From the NCBI GenBank assembly GCA_024372625.1, contig CP099605.1, positions 310,001 through 374,000 of the forward strand: 64,000 bases of DNA. Reading direction: 5' to 3'. Below the pieces are notes generated by a model. That model searched no databases. It saw nothing but the letters and a program-made list of their open reading frames with translations, and was not told the origin of the DNA. The position numbers were made by a program, and so were the translations under genes. This DNA is from Comamonadaceae bacterium OTU4NAUVB1 (GTDB taxonomy: Bacteria; Pseudomonadota; Gammaproteobacteria; Burkholderiales; Burkholderiaceae_C). Below, in pieces: positions 56,736-64,000 of this stretch. How positions within the stretch are numbered: the first letter of the stretch is position 1; the number at the start of each line of letters is the position of its first letter.

Positions 56736-57836
56736 TCAGGCCGTGACGGCCACGCCGACCCGGGCGCCGGCCGCGACGATCTCGTCCCAGGTGGCCTCGT
56801 CGAGTTCGATGCCGCCCTGGGCGCGGGCCGCGCGCGCGGCGCGTTCGGGTTCGCCGGCGATGCGCACGGCCTCGTGGCCCTCGCCGGGCGGGCTCTGGCG
56901 AAGCCAGTCGACAAAGGCGGTCGCTTCCTGCTCGAAGGCGGCGCGCGTGCCCAGGCGCGCCGGGTCGATCAGCACCGTCAGCATGCCGTTGTAGACCGAG
57001 CGCGCGGCATCGGCCGGCCGGTGCCAGGTGCCGCCGCCGGTGAGCGCGCCGCCGAGCAGTTCGCACGCCACGGCCATGCCGTAGCCCTTGTGTTCGCCGA
57101 AGGTCATGAGCGCGCCGAACAGGCCGCCGCCCGGGGGCGGGTTGCCGTCGCCGTCGCCGGCCGGATCGCGCTGCGGCACCACGACCACGCCCGGGTCGTC
57201 GGTCGGGCGGCCATGCTCGTCGATCAGGTAGCCCGGCGGCACGCGCTCGCCCTTGTTGTGGGCCACGCGCATCTTGCCCTGGGCCACGCGGCTGGTCGCG
57301 AAGTCCAGCACGAAGGGTTCGGCGCCCGCCAGCGGCACGCCGATGCAGCACGGGTTGGTGCCGAAGCGCCCGTCGCCGCCGCCCCAGGGCGCCACGACCG
57401 GCCGCGACAGCACGTTGACGAAGTGCATCGACACCAGCCCCTGCGCCGTCGCCATCTCCGCGAAATGACCGATGCGCCCCAGGTGGTGCGCCTGCGCCAG
57501 CGTGAAGATGCAGCTGCCGTGCTCGCGCGCCCGCGCGATGCCCAGGTCCATGGCCTGCACGCCGACGATCTGGCCGTAGCCGCGTCGGCCGTCCAGCGCC
57601 AGCAGCGTGCCGATGTCCAGGGTCACGGCCACCGAGGCGCCGGGCACCAGACCGCCCTCGGCCACCGCGTCGACGTAGCGCGGCAGCATGCCCACGCCGT
57701 GCGAGTCGTGCCCGCTCAGGTTGGCCAGCACCAGGTTGTCGGCGACCTGCGCCGCCTCGGCGGGCGAGCTGCCCGCCGCCTCGAGGATGGCCGCGCACCG
57801 TGCCCGCAGCACCGAAGCCTGAAAAATCCGGGACAT
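56736..57836 (-). CDS. Ldh family (malate/L-lactate/ureidoglycolate-type) oxidoreductase
   Basis: 366 residues. VLANLSGHDSHGVGMLPRYV (catalytic His), GRRGYGQIVG, AQAHHLGRIGHF, GTNPCCIGVP and FGEHKGYGMAV are the signature blocks of this NAD(P)-dependent family with a non-Rossmann fold. Specificity ranges over malate, sulfolactate, 2,3-diketo-L-gulonate and ureidoglycolate and cannot be read here. A Gly/Pro-rich insertion (GDGDGNPPPGGG) is unusual. Last gene of the leftward sugar-acid cluster. Confidence 0.88.
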   Translation of the reverse strand: MSRIFQASVLRARCAAILEAAGSSPAEAAQVADNLVLANLSGHDSHGVGMLPRYVDAVAEGGLVPGASVAVTLDIGTLLALDGRRGYGQIVGVQAMDLGIARAREHGSCIFTLAQAHHLGRIGHFAEMATAQGLVSMHFVNVLSRPVVAPWGGGDGRFGTNPCCIGVPLAGAEPFVLDFATSRVAQGKMRVAHNKGERVPPGYLIDEHGRPTDDPGVVVVPQRDPAGDGDGNPPPGGGLFGALMTFGEHKGYGMAVACELLGGALTGGGTWHRPADAARSVYNGMLTVLIDPARLGTRAAFEQEATAFVDWLRQSPPGEGHEAVRIAGEPERAARAARAQGGIELDEATWDEIVAAGARVGVAVTA

Positions 57837-57927
57837 GAGAAATCTCCTATCGATATGAAGTCCAGCAGACGGAACCGTAACCCAGGTCCCGCGCGGCGCG
57901 GCGCGTCCGCGACGGCCCCGGGCGGGC

Positions 57928-59457
57928 TCACATGGTGGCGCCGATCTGCCACGGCACGAACTCGTTCTGGCCATAGCCGTGCTGCTCGCTCTTGGAGGGC
58001 TCGCCCGAGGCCGTCGCCAGCACCAGGCGGAAGATGCGCTCGCCCATCTCCTGGATCGAAGCCGTGCCGTCGACGATCTCGCCGCAGTTGATGTCCATGT
58101 CCTCCTCCTGGCGGCGCCACAGCGCGGAGTTGGTGGCCAGCTTGAGCGAGGGGGAGGGCGCGCAGCCGTAGGCCGAGCCACGTCCGGTGGTGAAGCAGAT
58201 CAGGTTGGCGCCGCCGGCGACCTGGCCGGTGGCGCTGACCGGGTCGTAGCCCGGCGTGTCCATGAAGACGAAGCCGTGCGCGGTCACGGGCTCGGCGTAC
58301 TCGTACACCGCCTCCAGGTTGCCGGTGCCGCCCTTGGCGACGGCGCCGAGCGACTTCTCCAGGATGGTCGTCAGTCCGCCGGCCTTGTTGCCGGGCGAGG
58401 GGTTGTTGTTCATCTCGCCCTGGTTGATGGCGGTGTAGTGCTCCCACCAGCGGATGCGCTCGACCAGCTTCTCGCCAACCTCGCGGCGCACCGCGCGCTG
58501 CGTGAGCAGGTGCTCGGCGCCGTAGACCTCGGGCGTCTCGCTGAGGATGGCCGTGCCGCCGTGCGCCACCAGCAGGTCGACCGCCGCGCCCAGCGCCGGA
58601 TTGGCGCTGATGCCCGAATAGCCGTCCGAGCCGCCGCACTGCAGCCCGATGGTGAGGTGCGCCGCGCTGCAGGGCTCGCGCGTCGCCGCGTTGGCGCGCG
58701 GCAGCATCGCCTCGATCAGCGCGACACCCTTGTCCACGGTCTTGCGCGTGCCGCCGGTGTCCTGGATGTTGAAGGTGCGGAAGTTCTCGCCGTCGGCGAG
58801 GTTGCCGGTGGCCAGCCAGGCGTTGATCTGGTTGACCTCGCACCCCAGGCCCACCACCAGCACGGCGGCGAAGTTGGCATGCGTCGCGTAGCCCGTCAGG
58901 GTGCGGCCCAGCACCCGCATGCCCTCGCCGTCGCCGTCCATGCCGCAGCCGGTGCCGTGCGTGAGCGCGACGACCCCGTCGACGTTCGGGTAGGCGGCCA
59001 GCGCGGCCGGGTTGGTGCGGCGCGAGAAATGGTCGGCGATGGCGCGCGCCGCCGTCGCCGAGCAGTTCACGCTGGTCAGCACGCCGATGTAGTTGCGCGT
59101 CGCGACGCGGCCGTCGGCGCGGCGGATGCCCATGAAGGTGGCCTCGCGCCGGGCCGGGGCCGGTTTCACGTCGCTGCCGAAGGCGTAGTCGCGCGCGAAG
59201 TCGCCCTTGTCCGGGCCCATGTCGAGGTTGTGCGTGTGCACGTGCTCGCCCGGGGCGATCGGCTGGCTGGCGAAGCCGATGATCTGGTCGTAGCGGCGCA
59301 CCGGCTCGCCCGGCGCGATGGCGCGCATGGCGACCTTGTGGCCCGGCGGGATCAGCCCGCGGCTGGTGACGTGCTCGATCGGCGTGCCGCCCACGAGCTG
59401 CGCGCGCGCGATGACGACGTCGTCGGCGGGGTGGAGGCGGATGAAAGGGGTGGTCAT
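57928..59457 (-). CDS. UxaA-family dehydratase (altronate dehydratase-like)
   Basis: 509 residues. An N-terminal SAF domain (about 1-90; ending IAPGEHVHTHNLD) is joined to the large dehydratase domain with ATRNYIGVLTSVNCSATAAR, ALTHGTGCGMDG, VGLGCEVNQI, GLQCGGSDGYSGI and NPSPGNKAGGLTT. Conserved cysteines would bind an iron centre. The fused two-domain form matches altronate/galactarate dehydratases; substrate is unproven. Located 10 bp after the TRAP permease. Confidence 0.88.
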   Translation of the reverse strand: MTTPFIRLHPADDVVIARAQLVGGTPIEHVTSRGLIPPGHKVAMRAIAPGEPVRRYDQIIGFASQPIAPGEHVHTHNLDMGPDKGDFARDYAFGSDVKPAPARREATFMGIRRADGRVATRNYIGVLTSVNCSATAARAIADHFSRRTNPAALAAYPNVDGVVALTHGTGCGMDGDGEGMRVLGRTLTGYATHANFAAVLVVGLGCEVNQINAWLATGNLADGENFRTFNIQDTGGTRKTVDKGVALIEAMLPRANAATREPCSAAHLTIGLQCGGSDGYSGISANPALGAAVDLLVAHGGTAILSETPEVYGAEHLLTQRAVRREVGEKLVERIRWWEHYTAINQGEMNNNPSPGNKAGGLTTILEKSLGAVAKGGTGNLEAVYEYAEPVTAHGFVFMDTPGYDPVSATGQVAGGANLICFTTGRGSAYGCAPSPSLKLATNSALWRRQEEDMDINCGEIVDGTASIQEMGERIFRLVLATASGEPSKSEQHGYGQNEFVPWQIGATM

Positions 59458-59467
59458 CGGGGGGCTT

Positions 59468-60862
59468 TCATTGCATCAGCCGGGGCAGCCACAGCACCGT
59501 GGCCGGCCAGTAGGTGATCAGCGCCAGGCTGAACAGCAGCGGCACCAGCCACGGCAGGATCGCCATGGTCGTGCGCTCCAGGCTCAGGTTGGCGATGCGC
59601 GCGAGCACGAACAGCACCATCCCCATGGGCGGGTGCAGCACGCCGATCATGAGGTTGAGCACCATCAACACACCGAAGTGGACCGGGTCGATGCCCAGCT
59701 GGTTGGCGATCGGCAGCAGGATCGGCACGAGGATCGTGATGGCCGCCGTGGTCTCCAGGAAGCAGCCGACGAACAGCATCAGCAGGTTGGCCAGCAGCAG
59801 GAACACCCAGGGTTCCTTGGTGAAGTCCAGCACCCAGGCGGCGATGTCCGCCGTGACGCCGGTGGCCGTGAGCATCCAGCCGAAGATCGAGGCGGCCGCG
59901 ACGATGAAGAGCACCGTGGCGGTCGACTCCACCGTCTCCAGGCAGACCTTGACGAACATCTTCCACTTGAGCGTGCGATACCAGAAGAAGCCCAGCGCCA
60001 TCGCCCACACGCAGGCCGCGATGGCGCCCTCGGTGGCGGTGAACAGGCCGGTGGCCATGCCGCCGATGAGCAGCACGGGCGTCATGATCGGCAGCACGGC
60101 CTCGAAGCGGAACACCTTGTCGGCCACGAAGAGGATGACCAGCGCCACCGCCACGGCCGGCTGCGCCGGCAGGCCCAGCCGGTCCACCGCCAGCCACAGC
60201 GCGGTCGGCCAGACGCACACCACCAGCAGCTCGACCAGCGCCTTCATCAGGCGCGGCCACTGGAACTTGACGTCCGAACCCCAGCCGTTCTTGTGGGCGT
60301 AGTAGGCGACCGTGAGCATCATCAGCAGCGTCATGATCACGCCGGGCACGATGCCGGCGAGGAACAGCGAGCCGACCGAGACGTTGGCCATCATTCCGTA
60401 GATCACGAAGGGCAGGCTCGGCGGGATGATCGGCCCGAGCGTGGCCGAGGCGGCCGTCACGCCGACGGCGAACTCGGTCGAGTAGCCGTGCTCCTTCATG
60501 GCCTTGATCTCGATCGTGCCCAGCCCGGCGGCGTCGGCGATGGCCGTGCCGCTCATGCCGGAGAAGATCACCGAGCCGAGGATGTTCACGTGCCCCAGCC
60601 CGCCCTTGAGCCAGCCGACGAGCGCGAGCGCGAAGTTGTAGATGCGGTTGGTGATGCCCGCGTTGTTCATCAGGTTGCCCGCCAGGATGAAGAACGGCAC
60701 CGCCAGCAGCGGGAAGCTGTCCACGCCGCTGACCATCCGGTGGATGACGACGAAGCCCGGCAGGTTGCCCGACCACCAGATGTAGACCAGCGAGGCGCCG
60801 GCCATCGCCACGGCGACCGGGATGCCGGCGCTCATGAACAGGAGGAATGCGATCTTGAGCAT
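59468..60862 (-). CDS. dctM: TRAP transporter large permease (DctM)
   Basis: 464 residues, around twelve hydrophobic segments. SGIPVAVAMAGASL-like start (SAGIPVAVAM), GMSGTAIADAAGLGTIEIKAM, ATLGPIIPPSLPFVIYG and GCFLETTAAITILVPILLP are hallmark DctM motifs for sodium-coupled uptake. Co-transcribed with dctQ 33 bp upstream. Confidence 0.96.
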   Translation of the reverse strand: MLKIAFLLFMSAGIPVAVAMAGASLVYIWWSGNLPGFVVIHRMVSGVDSFPLLAVPFFILAGNLMNNAGITNRIYNFALALVGWLKGGLGHVNILGSVIFSGMSGTAIADAAGLGTIEIKAMKEHGYSTEFAVGVTAASATLGPIIPPSLPFVIYGMMANVSVGSLFLAGIVPGVIMTLLMMLTVAYYAHKNGWGSDVKFQWPRLMKALVELLVVCVWPTALWLAVDRLGLPAQPAVAVALVILFVADKVFRFEAVLPIMTPVLLIGGMATGLFTATEGAIAACVWAMALGFFWYRTLKWKMFVKVCLETVESTATVLFIVAAASIFGWMLTATGVTADIAAWVLDFTKEPWVFLLLANLLMLFVGCFLETTAAITILVPILLPIANQLGIDPVHFGVLMVLNLMIGVLHPPMGMVLFVLARIANLSLERTTMAILPWLVPLLFSLALITYWPATVLWLPRLMQ

Positions 60863-60895
60863 GTGTGTCCGATGTGTCCGAAGGGTCCGGTCGCC

Positions 60896-61471
60896 TCAGC
60901 GATCCTGCATGGTGGATTCGGGCCGCTCCAGCGCGCAGTAGCCGCGCCGCCAGTGCACCACGCTGACCTGGATCGAACGCGCCAGCATCGCCACGAAGCC
61001 GAACAGGCACACGGCGTAGACCACGTTCATCGGCAGGTCGACGATCGTCATGCTGGCGTTGTTGCCGATGCGGATCATCATCTGCACCGTCATCACCACC
61101 GCCGCGGCGAAGAAGCCCGTGCGCAGCACGTCCACCACCACGCCCAGGACGCGGCCCACGGACGCGGGCATGTGGCGGTAGAAGAAGTCGACCTGGATGT
61201 GGTTGTTCTTGGCCACGCCGATGGCCGCGCCCACGAACACCACGCCCACCAGCAGGTAGCGCGCGATCTCCTCGGTCCAGGCGGCCGAGTCGTTGAGCAC
61301 GTAGCGCGTGACGAACTGGTAGAGCACCGTCGCGCCCAGCAGCCAGAAGATGCCCAGTGCGATCCAGGCCTCGAAGGTCGTCCCCGAGAGGTCGACCGCC
61401 TCGTCGACCGCGTGGAATTCGCCGTCGTCGCCCAGGAGCTTGTCGCTCGCCGATGGTTCCTGCGCCGACAT
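60896..61471 (-). CDS. dctQ: TRAP transporter small permease (DctQ)
   Basis: 191 residues, four hydrophobic segments. WTEEIARYLLVGVVFVGAA and NHIQVDFFYRHMP are typical DctQ sequences. Its ATG shares one base with the dctP stop (TGATG), so the two are translationally coupled. The N-terminal 25 residues are acidic and cytosolic. Confidence 0.93.
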   Translation of the reverse strand: MSAQEPSASDKLLGDDGEFHAVDEAVDLSGTTFEAWIALGIFWLLGATVLYQFVTRYVLNDSAAWTEEIARYLLVGVVFVGAAIGVAKNNHIQVDFFYRHMPASVGRVLGVVVDVLRTGFFAAAVVMTVQMMIRIGNNASMTIVDLPMNVVYAVCLFGFVAMLARSIQVSVVHWRRGYCALERPESTMQDR

Positions 61472-62535
61472 CACTTGATCGCCGTGATGCGGTCGTAGTC
61501 CTGCTGGCGGTAGCCGTGGTCGGTCGGCTTGGTGTTCTTCAGCACCGCGTCGCGGAAGGCGTTCTTGTCGACCGCGATGATGTTGTTGCCGCGCTTTCTG
61601 AACTCCTCCACCAGCCGCGTCTCCGAGGCGATGATCTCGCGCCCGGTCTTCTCCGCGGCCTCCTCCATCACCTCTGAGAACATCTTCTTCTCGTCGGCCG
61701 ACAGGCGCCCCCAGAACTGGCCCGAGACCACGGTGAGCAGCGAATCGACGATGTGGCCGGTCAGCGAGATGTTCTTCTGCACCTCGAAGAACTTCTTCGC
61801 CTCGATGGTGGGCAGCGGGTTCTCCTGGGCGTCGACCGTGCCGCTCTGCAGCGCGAGATACACCTCGGCGAACGCGATGGGCGTGGCGTTGGCGCCCAGC
61901 GCCTTGGGAAACGCCAGGTAGGCCGGCGCGTCGGGCACGCGGATCTTCAGGCCCTTCATGTCCTCGGGCTTGGCCACCGGGCGCGCCGCGCTGGAGGTGA
62001 CGTGGCGCGCGCCGTAGTAGGTCAGGGCCGTGATGTGGTTGCCGGTCTTGTCGTCGTAGCCCTTGGCGAGCTCGCGGAAGACGTCGCTCTTGGCGTACTT
62101 CAGCTGGTGCTCGGCGTCGCGGAAGATGAAGGGGAAGTAGGAGATCGACAGCGGCGTGTAGCTGCGCCCGGCGAAGCTCGCGCCGGTCAGCACCATGTCG
62201 ACCGTGCCCAGCGTCAGGCCCTGGTTGATGTCGGCCTCCTTGCCCAGGCTGGAGGCCGGGAACACCTGGATGTCGTACTTGCCGTTGCTGCGCTTCCTGA
62301 TCTCGTCGGCGGCCCACACCGAGTACTTGTGGAACGGCTCGGAGGTCTCGTAGACGTGCGCCCACTTGAGCTTGGTCTGCGCCCGCGCGGTGCCGGGCAT
62401 GCCCAGCGTGGCGAGGGCCGCGGCCGCCAGGGCCGCGGTGGCGAAGGCCTGCAGCAGCCGCCGGCGCTCGGGCGTGGCCGGGCGGGCGGCGATGCGGGCC
62501 GGGCCGCCGTGAAGTGTCGTCGTCGAGTCGTTCAT
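61471..62535 (-). CDS. dctP: TRAP transporter solute-binding protein (DctP)
   Basis: 354 residues. A long signal peptide with ERRRLLQAFATAALAAAAL ends at AQTKLKWAHVYE; the triple Arg hints at Tat export. GLKIRVPDAPAYLAFPKALG carries the Arg that salt-bridges the substrate carboxylate, and LQSGTVDAQENPLPTI is the second DctP motif. Binds an organic acid in the periplasm; the operon suggests a sugar acid. Confidence 0.94.
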   Translation of the reverse strand: MNDSTTTLHGGPARIAARPATPERRRLLQAFATAALAAAALATLGMPGTARAQTKLKWAHVYETSEPFHKYSVWAADEIRKRSNGKYDIQVFPASSLGKEADINQGLTLGTVDMVLTGASFAGRSYTPLSISYFPFIFRDAEHQLKYAKSDVFRELAKGYDDKTGNHITALTYYGARHVTSSAARPVAKPEDMKGLKIRVPDAPAYLAFPKALGANATPIAFAEVYLALQSGTVDAQENPLPTIEAKKFFEVQKNISLTGHIVDSLLTVVSGQFWGRLSADEKKMFSEVMEEAAEKTGREIIASETRLVEEFRKRGNNIIAVDKNAFRDAVLKNTKPTDHGYRQQDYDRITAIK

Positions 62536-62608
62536 GGGTGTGTCTCCGTCTGTGGTCTTGTGATCGAAAGGAAGGTCGGAACGGGAAGGAAGCAGGGGTG
62601 GCGCGACC

Positions 62609-63331
62609 TCAGGCCGTCCGGCGCGCGCGCCGCCAGCTGGCGCTGAAGCGCTGGTGCGCCCGGTCCATGTGGGCGTGCATCGCGACGCGGGCGGCGTCGG
62701 CGTCGTGCGCGGCGACGGCCTCGAGCACCACGCCGTGCTCGGCGATGGCCGCGCGCCACGAGGGGAGGGTCTCGAAGTGGCCGCCCAGGCGGGTGAAGAT
62801 CGGGCCGCGGCGCGAGTCCCAGAAGCCCTGCACGGTCTCGGCCAGCACGACGTTGCCGCAGGCGGTGGCCACGGCGACGTGGAAATCGCGGTCGCCGTCC
62901 AGCGGCATCACCTGGCGCCCGGCGAGGTCCTCCATCAGGGCGATGGCGCGCGCCATGGCCTCGATGTCCCTGCGTCGCGCACCGGCGGCGGCCAGGGCGG
63001 CGGTCTCGCCCTCGACCACCCGGCGCGCCCGGATCAGCTCCAGCGGACCCCACTCGGTCGCCGCCACGCGCTCGGCGCTGCGGTGGGTGCGGTCCTGCAC
63101 GTAGACGCCCGACCCCGTGCGCACCTCGACCCAGCCCTCGACCTCCAGCGCGATCAGCGCCTCGCGCACCGACGGCCGGCTCACGCCGAGCTGGCGCGCC
63201 AGGTCGCGCTCGGCTGGCAGGCGCGCGCCGGCCTCGAACTCGCCCTGTCCGATCAGCGTGCGCAGCTGGTCGGCGATCTGGCGGTAGAGGCGCTGCGGTT
63301 CGATGGACTGGAGGGGCACGTCGGGTGGCAT
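62609..63331 (-). CDS. GntR-family regulator, FadR subfamily (FCD domain)
   Basis: 240 residues. Winged-helix part: LPAERDLARQLGVSRPSVRE, EVEGWVEVRTGSGVYV. FCD domain (about 90-225) has Asp/His metal ligands in DGDRDFHVAVA and later His residues (AEHGVVLEA, MHAHMDRAH). Such proteins sense sugar acids or other carboxylates. It lies at the promoter-proximal end of the dct-uxaA cluster and is divergent from the SDR gene, so it probably controls both. Confidence 0.92.
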   Translation of the reverse strand: MPPDVPLQSIEPQRLYRQIADQLRTLIGQGEFEAGARLPAERDLARQLGVSRPSVREALIALEVEGWVEVRTGSGVYVQDRTHRSAERVAATEWGPLELIRARRVVEGETAALAAAGARRRDIEAMARAIALMEDLAGRQVMPLDGDRDFHVAVATACGNVVLAETVQGFWDSRRGPIFTRLGGHFETLPSWRAAIAEHGVVLEAVAAHDADAARVAMHAHMDRAHQRFSASWRRARRTA

Positions 63332-63390
63332 CGGGTCGGATCGGAGCCGGGGGTGCGACGTCCCGGCGTGGGTGCCGGACCGCTTAAGGG

Positions 63391-63426
63391 TTGTCCTGAA
63401 TTGGACAAGTGGTCAGGCCAATCCAG
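63391..63426. promoter_or_regulatory. Overlapping inverted repeats, candidate FadR-type operator
   Basis: TTGTCC (63391-63396) and GGACAA (63403-63408) form a perfect 6-6-6 inverted repeat. Overlapping it, CTGAATTGG (63396-63404) pairs with CCAATCCAG (63418-63426) at 8 of 9 positions. Both lie in the divergent gap between the regulator and the SDR gene, where an operator is expected. Confidence 0.5.
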
Positions 63427-63562
63427 AATAAGTTCGATGCCCCGGCGCCACCATCGGGCGAAACCCTCAAGGTCGGCGCCGGTCTCTTCCGGGGCCGCCC
63501 TGCGGCCCGCGCGGGGCCGCCGCGCCCCGCCAATCCGCCGCCACATCAAGGACACACACACC

Positions 63563-64000
63563 ATGCGACTCCAGGGAAAAACCGCACTCGTCACTGCCGC
63601 CGGCCAGGGCATCGGACGCGCCACCGCGCTCGCCATGGCGGCCGAGGGCGCGCAGGTCTGGGCGACCGACGTCAACGCCGATCTGCTGGGCAGCTACGCC
63701 GGCACGCCCGGCATCCGGACCGCCGTGCTCGACGTGCTCGACCGCGCCGCCATCGACGCGCTGGTGGGATCGATGCCCCGGGTCGACGTGCTGTTCAACT
63801 GCGCCGGCGTCGTCCATGGCGGCACCGCGCTGGAGGCCACCGACGACGACCTCGACTTCGCCTTCCACCTCAACGTGCGGGCGCAGTTCTGGACCATCCG
63901 CGCGGTGCTGCCGCGCATGCTCGAGGCCCGGGGCGGCAGCATCGTCAACATGGCCAGCGTGTGCTCCAGCATCAAGGGCCTGCCCAACCGGTGCGTCTAC
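63563..64000 (+). CDS. SDR family dehydrogenase (5' part; cut by window end)
   Basis: 146 residues visible. ALVTAAGQGIGRATALAM binds the dinucleotide, LFNCAGVVHGG and IVNMASVCSSIKGLPNRCVY (catalytic Ser, Tyr at the very edge) follow. The SSIKGxxNRCVY stretch is shared with BDH2-like and 2-keto-3-deoxy-L-fuconate dehydrogenases, fitting a sugar-acid pathway with the neighbouring dehydratase. The C-terminus with the catalytic Lys lies outside the window. Confidence 0.9.
   Translation, partial: MRLQGKTALVTAAGQGIGRATALAMAAEGAQVWATDVNADLLGSYAGTPGIRTAVLDVLDRAAIDALVGSMPRVDVLFNCAGVVHGGTALEATDDDLDFAFHLNVRAQFWTIRAVLPRMLEARGGSIVNMASVCSSIKGLPNRCVY

Overview
The window is GC-rich chromosomal DNA from a betaproteobacterium of the order Burkholderiales, most likely the family Comamonadaceae. 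This rests on overall gene content and codon use (a Gcr-type membrane protein, an FMN-binding glutamate synthase homologue, Ku plus LigD, a large KatE, phasin and TetR neighbours, slmA close to argB). I could not place it to genus. I saw no rRNA, tRNA, CRISPR array, transposase or integrase.

Layout. (a) 1-5.8 kb: the 3' end of an RlmL-type rRNA methyltransferase, a PIN-domain protein, a kinase-like protein coupled to an FMN-binding glutamate synthase homologue, a SEC-C protein, a flavin reductase and a DUF1272 zinc-ribbon protein. (b) 5.8-14.4 kb: leftward genes for an HD-GYP protein and a tightly packed series apaG-gcr-Kef-like antiporter-YbdK-type ligase-thiL-pgpA-cinA. (c) 14.5-21.1 kb: rpe, a small hydrophilic protein, an AstE/aspartoacylase-like peptidase, the two-protein NHEJ system (Ku, LigD) and a transglutaminase-like protein. 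(d) 21.1-30.5 kb: katE, a sirtuin, a molybdopterin oxidoreductase coupled to a lipoprotein-like zinc peptidase, an acyl-CoA-binding protein, a TPR-like protein, a TetR regulator and a phasin.

(e) 30.5-54 kb is an O-antigen/surface polysaccharide locus. It has nucleotide-sugar genes (gmd, manC, rfbBDAC), a visibly lower-GC island (about 36.9-45.0 kb) of glycosyltransferases and methyltransferase/coiled-coil proteins, a decayed membrane-protein gene at the island's right edge, several GT2 glycosyltransferases, an ABC exporter (wzm/wzt), a WecA-like initiating transferase and a Wzx-like flippase. The flippase gene overlaps argB by 4 bp.

(f) 54-64 kb: argB, galE, an slmA-like regulator, and a sugar-acid uptake and catabolism cluster (FadR-type regulator, TRAP transporter dctPQM, UxaA-family dehydratase, Ldh-family dehydrogenase) divergent from an SDR dehydrogenase cut by the window end.

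How it fits together: in (e), dTDP-L-rhamnose and GDP-mannose-derived sugars would feed transferases that build a glycan on a WecA-primed lipid, exported by Wzm/Wzt and/or Wzx. The low-GC block, its methyltransferase plus coiled-coil proteins and the broken gene suggest a recently exchanged serotype module. In (f) the transporter, dehydratase and dehydrogenases look like one regulon for an unidentified hexonate or similar acid. All functions are read from sequence motifs by eye; no database search was run.
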